Shown: positions 38,485-47,078 of the stretch, in pieces
Layout of the letters: each line of letters begins with the position of its first letter
Position numbering within the stretch: position 1 is the first letter of the stretch
Made by a program: the position numbers and the translations under genes
Notes under the pieces: generated by a model
Seen by the model: only the letters and a program-made list of their open reading frames with translations
What the model was told of the DNA's origin: nothing
Database searches by the model: none
Source: Tritrichomonas musculus
Lineage: Eukaryota; Parabasalia; Tritrichomonadida; Tritrichomonadidae
Assembly: GCA_039105265.1 (NCBI GenBank)
Contig: JAPFFF010000052.1
Coordinates: 558,001-622,000 of the forward strand
DNA length: 64,000 bases
Reading direction: 5' to 3'

Positions 38485-40689
38485 ATGGCTGATTTCGACG
38501 AGATACTCGATATTGGAGCAAAGGTTCGAGAAAAATACAATCAAGATCCTAGCCAGGATGATTGGTTTAACGGTATTATTGAATTTTATAATCAAAATAG
38601 CGAATTTCCTGAAGAAGCAGGTAAAGAAGTCTTACAGTATCTTAAATCCATTGGTGATAGTGAATCTATAGATCTTTCAAATGATGTTGCGCGTATTATG
38701 GATCTGGAAGATACTGCAGATAACATTCTATCTGCTATATTTTTTGGAGAAGACGAAAATCCAGTTGATTATATCCAAGAAGAAGAAGGCTTTATTGTCG
38801 AAGAAGAGCAAGTTGAAGAAGATGAAAAAGATGGTCCTCAACAATTTTTCGATGACCAAATCAACAAACTATCTGATACCCTTACAATTTCATATGACCT
38901 TTCTTACCTCTTACTTAAAAATAATGGGTGGTCTTCCAACGTCACTTTGAATGCATGGATCAAAAACCAAAAAGAAATGTTAAGTTCGTTTCATATAAAA
39001 CTTGGAAGTCCGAATTTTCCCAAAGCCAATTCACCTATTACTGCCCAACCATGTGGTGAAGGTTCTTGTCCGCAATGCTTTGAAGATAAAGAATTGCTGC
39101 AATTATATTGTGGTCACAAAATATGCCAGGATTGCTTAGCTTCCGAGATAACTACATTAGTTAACAACAATAAGCTTCCAATATGTCGTGAAATGGACGA
39201 AAAAAGCAGTAAACAATGTTGTTCTGAAGTTATACCATCTGATATTTATAACTGTATCACAGATCATAAAATTTTAGAGCGATACTATCAAATTAGATTG
39301 AAGTCAGAATGTGAAAATTCACCAGAAGCCAAAATTTGTTCAGTTTGCAAATCACTTATCACCAAAATTGATGATGTTGGCTGTCATACAGGTATATGTC
39401 CAAATTGCCATTTTGCTAAATGTCTCAAATGTCAATTTGAAGGTTCACATGCGCCTCTAGTAAACTGTAAGCATGTTAGCGAATTCACAGTTGATATTAA
39501 GAATAAAATGAAACTCCTTGAACAAGCTCAAACTTTATGGTATATGCGAGAAGAACGCCTTCGATTCCACAGAAGAAAACACCAAAATGAATTTTTACCA
39601 TATTTTGATAATATTATTTCAAATTATCGAAAAATCATGTCTAAATGTGACAAAGAAGAACTTGAAAGAATATCTAAATTAGAAGCCGAGCTTAAGGCCA
39701 GCGAAAACAAATTATCAAGAGCTATTGGTCATGCAAAAAATGAAGAAGTTGAGAAAATTGAAAAAGAAGTTGAATCTAATAGAAAAAGTCTTCAAAGAAG
39801 CAAAAGCGATCATAAAATAGAAGGCCAAGATCGCCAAAAGTACCTAACCCGATTAAATAAATGGAAGCAATATTATATTTGGTCAATTACAGAAGAAAGA
39901 CATCCATTCCAAAATGGAATCTTAAAGTTCAAAAAGAAACTTAATCGATTAGTTAATCAATCAACTGTTTCATCCATTGATGAAGATAAGAATACTGCTC
40001 AATTAACCAAAAAGTGCCCAAAGTGCGGCTATCCAATATACAAACAAGGTGGATGTCATTATGTTCAATGTGGAAACTGCCATTATGAATTTTGCTGGAT
40101 TTGTGAACAAAAATGGGAACCTCCTCATGGGGATCATCATGTGTGTCCAGTTTATTCCCTTAGTGCAGGACAAATCACCAATCGTGTTATTAATGGAATT
40201 AATTATGATGATCCAAAAGACACTAAATTTTATCCTTTACCATTAGATCTTGAAAAATCAGCCGAATTTTCTAAATGGAACAATCTATACATGGAATATA
40301 ACAAAAACTCCAAGAAATATGACGAACTTGTCGATCTCTTCGCCGAAAATAATAACAAGAATTCTGTAAGAAATATGCTTATTCAATCTTTAATGACTGA
40401 AAACAGCGAATCAACTTCTATCGAAATGGCCACAAAAATATTGAATGACATCTTATTTGCTCAATCAGTTATGGTCTGGGGCTACCCTCAGATGTTTTAC
40501 ATGTTAAGTAAACCTGTATCATATAAGTTTGTAGAATATTCCCTCTCAGAGCTTGAGGTCTTAGTTAAAGATGCTTTAGAGGTTGTAAAGTCAAGCTCAA
40601 TTCCAAATCCAACAGAATATTTTGAAAACAGTCTTGATATAATTAGAAAGAAAATTCAATCAATAACAAACACGTGTGAGAATTTTTAA
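38485..40689 (+). CDS. RBR-type E3 ubiquitin ligase (Ariadne-like)
   Basis: 734 codons. An acidic N-terminal region (about 1-180) precedes RING1 starting at C195 (CPQCFEDKELLQLYCGHKIC). An IBR (CSVCKSL...CPNCHFAKCLKCQ) follows. About 150 residues of charged, coiled-coil-like helix (residues about 335-500, KLEAELKASENKL) come next. RING2 begins at C511 (CPKCGYPIYKQGGCHYVQC), with C524 at the place of the catalytic thioester cysteine of HHARI and parkin. A helical C-terminal region of about 190 residues may play the part of the Ariadne domain. The coiled-coil insert between IBR and RING2 is longer than in animal Ariadne proteins. The protein should accept ubiquitin from a UbcH7-like E2; substrates are unknown. 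Start: first ATG of the frame, just after an in-frame stop. Confidence 0.92.
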   Translation: MADFDEILDIGAKVREKYNQDPSQDDWFNGIIEFYNQNSEFPEEAGKEVLQYLKSIGDSESIDLSNDVARIMDLEDTADNILSAIFFGEDENPVDYIQEEEGFIVEEEQVEEDEKDGPQQFFDDQINKLSDTLTISYDLSYLLLKNNGWSSNVTLNAWIKNQKEMLSSFHIKLGSPNFPKANSPITAQPCGEGSCPQCFEDKELLQLYCGHKICQDCLASEITTLVNNNKLPICREMDEKSSKQCCSEVIPSDIYNCITDHKILERYYQIRLKSECENSPEAKICSVCKSLITKIDDVGCHTGICPNCHFAKCLKCQFEGSHAPLVNCKHVSEFTVDIKNKMKLLEQAQTLWYMREERLRFHRRKHQNEFLPYFDNIISNYRKIMSKCDKEELERISKLEAELKASENKLSRAIGHAKNEEVEKIEKEVESNRKSLQRSKSDHKIEGQDRQKYLTRLNKWKQYYIWSITEERHPFQNGILKFKKKLNRLVNQSTVSSIDEDKNTAQLTKKCPKCGYPIYKQGGCHYVQCGNCHYEFCWICEQKWEPPHGDHHVCPVYSLSAGQITNRVINGINYDDPKDTKFYPLPLDLEKSAEFSKWNNLYMEYNKNSKKYDELVDLFAENNNKNSVRNMLIQSLMTENSESTSIEMATKILNDILFAQSVMVWGYPQMFYMLSKPVSYKFVEYSLSELEVLVKDALEVVKSSSIPNPTEYFENSLDIIRKKIQSITNTCENF

Positions 40690-41009
40690 GTTTTTTTTAA
40701 CAAAGTATTAATTTTTTAATAAAATCATTATTTTATATAATGTTATGGATATTTACTATTTTTTTATTATTATTATTTTCACCTATATTTGACCAATTTT
40801 GATGACAAAAAATATTAACTAAAAATGGACAAAAAAATATCTTGTTGATTGTGTATTTCAAATTGATCTTTTTAACGTATATTTTTCCATATATGGTAGA
40901 CTCAAATAATAAATAAAAAAAATCCTCTAGGCTATTTACGATCTCAATTTTGTAAAAACTCATACAAATATTTCAATTCATAATTCAAAGATAACAGAAG
41001 AGAAATTTA
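40690..41009. other. Intergenic spacer
   Basis: AT-rich region downstream of the RBR gene; nothing recognisable apart from A/T runs. Confidence 0.45.
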
Positions 41010-41515
41010 TCCTTTTTTGAGTCTACTCAATATATTGACCTTGAAAAGAGCTCAAAAAGCAGATATGAAATTTTTTTAACAAAATTATCCAAAGGAAAAA
41101 GGCTAGTACTTTATGATCCTTCTATAGAACCCTAAGTAAGCAGTCTGATTATTTTAAATCTATTTCAGTTTAACATTTTATTTCCTACTACCACATTATT
41201 CTAACACAAGAGAATCCATGTTTTGCGTTTGAAACAAAAAGCGAACTTACTCAAGCTAAACTTACACACTAAAAAGAGATTACTCTGAAAGATTTTTATC
41301 CTGCATATATTAAGATAGTTAATCCAGAAGCAATACTGTATAATCTTACTAAGATTAATGATTAGAATGATATATCGTATATAGTATATGAGTAGTATAT
41401 GTTAGTGGGTTATACTAACCACACTGACCCATTAGAAACTTACATTTTTGATGATTTTAATAACGAAAATGACAAAATGACAATCAATTGGCAATGTTTT
41501 TTGGGAGACAAAAAT
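41010..41515 (+). other. Decayed coding-like remnant, family unknown
   Basis: Short plus-strand stretches have amino-acid texture unlike the AT-rich background (for example YIDLEKSSKSRYEIFLTKLS and LVGYTNHTDPLETYIFDDF). They are not joined by one frame. They may be an outer part of the adjoining Polinton-like fossil or an unrelated dead gene; I cannot name the family. Confidence 0.35.
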
Positions 41516-41951
41516 TGACCAAAATTTTTTATTTTTTAATTTTTTATCAATACATAAATGACAACCTCACCATCAAACGCCATTGAATACATTCCACTCA
41601 AAGATTTTGAAGATGGCTATGAAATAATGAACCAATACCCATATGACATCAGAGATAAACAAACAAAGAAGCCAATTAAGGAGGTAGTCTCAAATTTATG
41701 AGTATTGAAAAAATCATGCACAAAACGAAGCAATATTGCTTCTATATTATATTTACAATAAATTAATTAGCATGCAAGTAAACATTTATATTCTAAAGTT
41801 TTTTAAAAAATAATTACTTTATTTCGATATTTATGAGTTGAAAAGTAGCTTAGGAAATCAAAAAAAAGACGTTTAAAAAATGAAAATAACCAGAGATAAA
41901 AAACAATTGCAAAAATTATAATGATGAAAATTTATGGTTTATTCATTTATA

Positions 41952-42060
41952 AACAAACTAATAGAGAGATTTTTCTAAAAAAATGAAAAAATTTAGAAAT
42001 TGTAAATGATATTTTTAGATTTAGAAAATAAATTTAAAAAATCTCTCTATTAGTTTGTTA
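41952..42060. mobile_element. 109-bp nested MITE-like hairpin
   Basis: The arms AACAAACTAATAGAGAGATTTTT (41952) and its exact inverse complement (ending 42059) flank a 60-nt spacer. The outside bases read CATTTATA on the left and, one base away, CATTTATA on the right. This fits an 8-9 bp target duplication as made by hAT- or Mutator-like transposases. It lies inside the TTAA-flanked insertion. Confidence 0.7.
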
Positions 42061-42534
42061 CATTTATATGGTTAATTTAATATTTCCAAATTAAAGCATT
42101 TAAAATGTTTGCTATGATTACTTATTCTAATTATTAAATTGAATACTATTTTTTTGTAAACTATTCAATTTTTATTAAATTTGAATGCGTAGAGTCCCAA
42201 AAAATAAATTAATTATAAAAACATAAAAATCCAAAATAATATTAAACAAAATAATACAGCATAAATTTAAACGAAACAGACCTCTCAATTATAGTTTGTC
42301 TTATCGTGGAAAATGAAAAATACTTTTAAAAAACATAGTTTTTTGCTAATTTTTTTAATAATTTTTTAATCGTTTAAAAGTAACTTTTTTAATTACATTT
42401 TAACGTTTAGAAAATATTTTTTTCGATCATAAATAATTGAAAAATATATAAATCACGATCATTAAAATTTCAGTTAAATATTATCGTCTAACGATTAAAA
42501 AAATCTCAAAAAAGCTCAAAATTGAATGACTTTT

Positions 42535-42680
42535 TATACGAAAACCTTTCAATTTTTTCGTATACCGCTTTTTTTTTGGCCTTCAATATGGTGAATAAAA
42601 ATGGTTTCTTATACGAAAAACCGTCGATTTTTTCGTATACCGCTTTTTTTGGCCTTCCCTATGGTCAATTAAAATTGAAT
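42535..42680. repeat. 75-bp tandem repeat, each unit an inverted TATACGAAAA repeat
   Basis: Two adjacent units start at 42535 and 42610. Each contains TATACGAAAA and, about 20 nt later, its inverse complement TTTTCGTATA, then a shared ccgctttttt...ggccttc tail. A 67-codon frame across them is a by-product of the repeat. Confidence 0.75.
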
Positions 42681-43775
42681 ACTTATTCGATTTTTTTTTT
42701 AATTTTACATAACCGTTTATATTGACCTATTATAAGGCAGATTATTTTAGCCTTAAGCTGCCAAATAAATAATCAAATTTTAATACAATAAGCTTATTGT
42801 AATGGCTAAATATTTTACCTTTCAATTTCAATGTTTTTAAAATATTGTTATATCTCAGTTTTTTATATTAAAATCATTTTATTTATTTATTTATTTGAAA
42901 TAAAGATTTACTATTCAAAAATTGTGTTACAATATTTTTTCAATTATTTACGTTTTTTACAAAAAATGGTTATATTTTTTTCTATTTTTTCCTTATTGTA
43001 GTAAATTTAGTTCCATTACGATAAAAATTAGCTGTACAAAATAATATTTTATAAAACATATTTACGTTAACAAATGCTAAGTTCATTACTCTAAAAAATG
43101 ATTTCCATTAATAATAATTGATTCGAAAATAAAGCTTAGATACAAAGCCTGAGGCAAAGCTCATAAACTTTGTTAATATTTCGATAAAATTAAAATCATC
43201 TCTCTTTGATTTAGAGTAAAAAAATAATTTGAGCAATTGAAATCACTATCAAGCATTTCAAGAATCAAAAATTCCAAAGAATTATGAAAGGCGCATGATT
43301 TAATTGTCCATAAAAAATCTATTCTGGAAAAGAACAAGATTTATAATAACCAAAAATTTTCAATTTTGATTTAAAAAATAGCAAACTTCATATCACATGT
43401 CATCATATTTTCAAGGAAAATGAAATATTTTTTTATTTTATAAATAAGAATTTTTTTGATGGCTAAAATAATAATTTTATATTTTAAAATGATTTTCATA
43501 TTTTATATCTTTTTTTAATCACTACATTTTGAAATACACTACCTCCTTAATAAAAAATATACATCAAGAGATGGTATCATTGTTTATCTAAATGATGGAC
43601 ATCAACACAGAATGCATAGGCTAATTGCTAATCAATTCATACCTGAATTCACTAATTGCTAATCAATTCATATGAAAGATATACATCTTGAGAAAATCAC
43701 AATCAAGCTAAGCGAAAGAAACAAATATAGAAAACCAAAACAACACAAATGAAATATAATTTATTGATATCATAA

Positions 43776-44018
43776 ATGAAACGATTAACTGACCCAATCG
43801 ATTACGAACGAATCGAATTAATTTATTTTCAACCATTGAGTGTTCTGTTGAAACGAGATGATAAAACATTAAGTCCACAAATGAAAAAATTGAAAGAAGA
43901 AACAAAAATAAAAATGTTCACTGATGAAACTTTCAATATTGATGAGTATATAATAGATGAATGTTGTGATGGCAGAGCATATAGATTGATTTATAACCCA
44001 ATCAAAAATAATAAATGA
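43776..44018 (+). CDS. 80-codon frame within the Polinton-like fossil
   Basis: An open frame with well-mixed residues (ending RAYRLIYNP). It has no recognised domain and is counted as one part of the fossil element. Confidence 0.4.
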   Translation: MKRLTDPIDYERIELIYFQPLSVLLKRDDKTLSPQMKKLKEETKIKMFTDETFNIDEYIIDECCDGRAYRLIYNPIKNNK

Positions 44019-44289
44019 TTTTTTTATTGATGTCTAAAATGACTGAAATTGATTTCACCAATTATAAACAAACACTTATCATTAAATCAATAACAAAATA
44101 AAAGTCTATTGAAAATCTACAATTGACAGAACATAAACCACAAGCTGAAACAAAGCGAGGAAGAAAAAGCAAATACGCTAATGATGAAGAGAGAAAGGAA
44201 GCAAGGAAGAGACAACAGAAAGAATATCGTCAACGTAAAAAAAATGAATTGATTGAAATGAAGAAACAAATTGAAGAACATAAATAAAT

Positions 44290-44736
44290 TTATTTACTTA
44301 TGATATCTCCAACGTTTGCATCAGTTGATGGTTTGATTTTGATTGTGATGAACAACGGACTCATTAGTTTAATTGGCTGATACATAAAATCAACGAGACG
44401 CATTTCAAGATATTTTAATGAATCGCTATTAGTTTTTATTTTTATCGGTTTGGTCTGGTCATAGTTAACAATGAGTGGAGCTTGATTTAAAATCATAGAA
44501 TCAATGTTTGCAATAACTGATGGTGTGTAATCTTTTTCACCAATTGAACTATAAACTGGCTGACCCTGTAATGATACAAGATATAATTTATTTGCATAAT
44601 TTAAAACTGATAAATCATGAATTATGTATGTTGTGTTATTTTTGATTTCAATTGGTAGTGTGGTGTTATATAGTCCAGTTAATAGTTGTATTCGATGACT
44701 GATAGATTTAATTGTGATATCTTTTGTTGAAAGCAT
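44290..44736 (-). CDS. 148-codon frame in the fossil, possible structural protein
   Basis: Strand-rich composition and compact size would fit a virion-type structural protein of a Polinton-like element, but no diagnostic motif is visible and the role is unproven. It is followed closely by the frame at 44740 on the same strand. Confidence 0.4.
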   Translation of the reverse strand: MLSTKDITIKSISHRIQLLTGLYNTTLPIEIKNNTTYIIHDLSVLNYANKLYLVSLQGQPVYSSIGEKDYTPSVIANIDSMILNQAPLIVNYDQTKPIKIKTNSDSLKYLEMRLVDFMYQPIKLMSPLFITIKIKPSTDANVGDIISK

Positions 44737-44739
44737 TGT

Positions 44740-45048
44740 TTATGTATTGTCAGCGTTTACACTAAATGTTATAATATTGACACATTCATCATTTTTCATT
44801 TGTGTTGAATTCATTTTTTTAATTAATTCTTTGATTTCATATGAATATTTATTTTCAAATGTTATTTTTATTAATTGTTTTTCATCATCAATGAATTCAA
44901 AAGTGTCATCAGTCGTTGAATATAAAATATTTGACATTGTGTTAATGGATGAAATATTATATTTGATATAACTACATTTCCATGGAATGTCAATGTTTAA
45001 TGACACAGTGCTATTATCAGACGGTTTCGAATGAACAGAATATAACAT
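44740..45048 (-). CDS. 102-codon frame in the fossil
   Basis: It begins MLYSVHSKPSDNSTVSL and ends only four bases from the start of the frame at 44290-44736. No domain is recognised; it is a part of the Polinton-like fossil. Confidence 0.4.
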   Translation of the reverse strand: MLYSVHSKPSDNSTVSLNIDIPWKCSYIKYNISSINTMSNILYSTTDDTFEFIDDEKQLIKITFENKYSYEIKELIKKMNSTQMKNDECVNIITFSVNADNT

Positions 45049-45057
45049 AATTTAATA

Positions 45058-45225
45058 ATGAATAAAATGACAATTGCGTTATACGCTTACAAATCTAAAG
45101 AAACCGAAATTTTTAATGACAAGGGATTTAAGATTTTCGTTGGTGAAGATGATGAAGGAAACGAACAAATAAATATAACTAATGATGATAATGATACAAT
45201 TAAATTCAATTGTATTTACAATTAG
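45058..45225 (+). CDS. 55-codon acidic frame in the fossil
   Basis: Short frame, ATG at 45058 and TAG at 45223-45225, with an acidic middle (VGEDDEGNEQ). No family is known to me. It is divergent from the minus-strand frame at 44740, with about 10 bp between the starts. Confidence 0.35.
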   Translation: MNKMTIALYAYKSKETEIFNDKGFKIFVGEDDEGNEQINITNDDNDTIKFNCIYN

Positions 45226-45246
45226 GATGAAGTAAATGATTTGGTA

Positions 45247-45462
45247 TCAATTTTGCTGGTGTTGAGTAATCTGTGCTCGAATGAGTTGCTGCTGATTAAT
45301 TTGGGTTTGATTCCGTTGCTTTTTTTGATATGTAGAGTCTATGTTTGATTTACTCGGGTCAACGAAAATTGATAGATCGAGAAGCGGTATATCAGAATCA
45401 TACTGTTGACGACTATTTTTTTGCGACGTTAATTTTTTTCTTTTTGATGCTTTTCTTTGCAT
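45247..45462 (-). CDS. 71-codon basic, Gln-rich frame in the fossil
   Basis: The N-terminus is strongly basic (MQRKASKRKKLTSQKNS) and the C-terminus Gln-rich. Probably a small DNA-binding or accessory protein of the element; unassigned. Confidence 0.4.
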   Translation of the reverse strand: MQRKASKRKKLTSQKNSRQQYDSDIPLLDLSIFVDPSKSNIDSTYQKKQRNQTQINQQQLIRAQITQHQQN

Positions 45463-45840
45463 TTAAAAGAGCGAAACAATAAAAAAAAAAAATTAGAAAT
45501 TTATAAATTGAATACATCTAACAAAATTTGAATATAAAGAAGTATGAAAAAGCGGGCGTCTTTGAGAATAAGTGGGCGTCACATAACTTTTCCCTTCAAT
45601 TTTAAAATAATTAATTGAAAAAGATATAAAATTTCAAAGCTTTTAATTCAGTATCAAATTTATATATCTCGTTATTCTGAACTTTAATGAAAAAATTGAG
45701 AATATTAAACAAAAATTGAATAAAAAAGTTAAGTGACTCACACTATTTCTTTAAGACGGCCACTTTTCCCCGAAATTTTCCCAGGTTTTTGATAAAAAAA
45801 AAAATGAATGGTACTGAAAAAAATTGAGAAGTTTAAAATA
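45463..45840. other. Spacer after the fossil element
   Basis: Contains two copies of a GGGCGTC-type word (about 45553 and 45577) in otherwise AT-rich DNA. No gene was seen; it could be the outer edge of the fossil. Confidence 0.35.
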
Positions 45841-46890
45841 TGCGATTCAGTTTATCAACTCTAATTTGTGAATCAGAATCATTTGATATTTGTTTTGCCT
45901 TGTTCAGGTGTAATTTGGTTGATTTCAACAGCTCGATCTTTCTTTGCATTTTGGATTGTTAATTAGCCTTCTCATCTGAGAGAATTATCAGCTTTTGCAA
46001 CTTTTGATGTATCAATTGTAATGACACACCGAGCATTATTTCCTTGAATTACAACATTTTCAATAGGATTCGTTAGATTTAGTTGAATTGTCATTTCTTT
46101 AACTTGTTGAAAAATGACTAACTGTGTCTGTCAGATATCATCAATAAAAACTGTTTTTTTCATCTAGCGAAAATAGTAAATTGATAATTAGTGTTGTTTG
46201 TTGATGTTAATGATTTAACAATTGTTATTGTTCCATCAGATTCTTCATTAGTATTAGACTTTTCTGGCTCTGCTGTTACTTCATCACTTACACAAATTAC
46301 TTTTAATGGACTAAATTCACAATCGCAAATGCTGCATCTACTGTTGTTTCTTGAGCATGATAAGCATCTGGCATCAGCGCAATTCTTACAAGCATAATAT
46401 TATGAATCAATTTCCATATCCAAATTGACAAGGTCCACGTATTCTTGCTGTCATATCAATTCATTTAGTAGCTTGAAATCTTTCACATATCTTAGTTGCC
46501 GGATTGATTCCTTCTCCATCTTTATATCTCATGCAAATACCATTTGTTGCATCAATACATTGTCAAAGAGGACATTCTTCACATTTTCTTGTTGTCGGAT
46601 TGATAATAAATCCTTGTTTACACGTAACGCATTAATTAGTTTATGAATAAACTCATTGTTTATTTTTACATTTATCACACTTGTTGTTGGATTGGTTGAA
46701 TACAAATACAATTGAACTCTCACAGATGTATGTGTTTGAATTCTTTATATTATCAGTTGGATATGTAGAACATAAACCTGTTGCTCAATTAATACATTTG
46801 TCGTCATCAGAACAAATTGTGCACTCTTTTGTATCTGAATTTATTCCATATCGATTGGAACAATTGACACATTCATGAGAATTGTTAATT
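45841..46890 (-). pseudogene. Cysteine-rich (furin-like/CxxC) surface-protein relic
   Basis: Read on the minus strand, 46880 to about 46380 gives CxxC-rich repeats (SHECVNCSNRYGINS, ECTICSDDDKCIN, KCEECPL, CIDATNGIC). A shifted frame continues with CKNCADARCLSCS and CSICDC. Such repeats are those of trichomonad and diplomonad cysteine-rich surface proteins. The frame carries several UGA and UAA codons and at least one frameshift, so the gene is dead. Several of the UGA codons stand exactly where the CxxC spacing predicts cysteine. No start, signal or membrane segment was located. Confidence 0.6.
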
Positions 46891-47078
46891 TAATACTTTT
46901 TTTTTTTAAAAAAAAAAAACATAAAATTTTAATTTCGAACCTAATACCTTAACTATCAATTAACTTTAACCTTTAAGCAATAGCGCAAAAAATTGAAAAG
47001 TAAAAAATAATAATATTTAAGAATAATACTAATGTTTTATTTTTTTTTTTTAATTATTTCATTTAATTTTTTTTTGAG

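Larger units (their letters stand above)
41680..43546. mobile_element. TTAA-flanked 1.87-kb insertion with 9-bp terminal inverted repeats
   Basis: The left edge reads TTAA-GGAGGTAGT (TTAA at 41676-41679) and the right edge ACTACCTCC-TTAA (TTAA at 43547-43550). That gives matching 9-bp termini and a duplicated TTAA, the target site of piggyBac-type transposases. The flanking DNA on both sides looks like the same NUMOD4/HNH-like part of the Polinton fossil. The interior is AT-rich and has no transposase, so the element is non-autonomous. It carries the nested 109-bp hairpin at 41952 and the 75-bp tandem repeat at 42535. The family label is inferred from the TTAA only. Confidence 0.7.
41558..45462. 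mobile_element. Polinton/Maverick-like fossil (partial)
   Basis: A cluster of small, closely spaced frames on both strands looks like the remains of a trichomonad Maverick/Polinton. The parts are a NUMOD4/HNH-like gene (about 41558-43752, split by an insertion), an 80-codon frame, a small basic RGRKSKY-type protein (about 44038-44287), two adjoining minus-strand frames, a 55-codon frame and a 71-codon frame. No polymerase, integrase, ATPase or protease part was found and no terminal repeats were identified, so only a fragment remains. It is clearly broken, with several breaks, and looks old. The insertion at 41680-43546 came later. Family assignment rests on gene style and the HNH-like part and is tentative. 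Confidence 0.45.

Noticed and set aside
42522-42725. 67-codon frame with repeated LYE.PSIFSYTAFF blocks
   Set aside because: It simply translates a 75-bp tandem inverted repeat inside a mobile element; there is no coding bias outside the repeat.
45841-46890. UGA as a sense (selenocysteine or cysteine) codon
   Set aside because: UAA stops and a frameshift occur in the same relic and intact genes in the window use normal stops, so decay is the simpler reading; kept only as a point to check.
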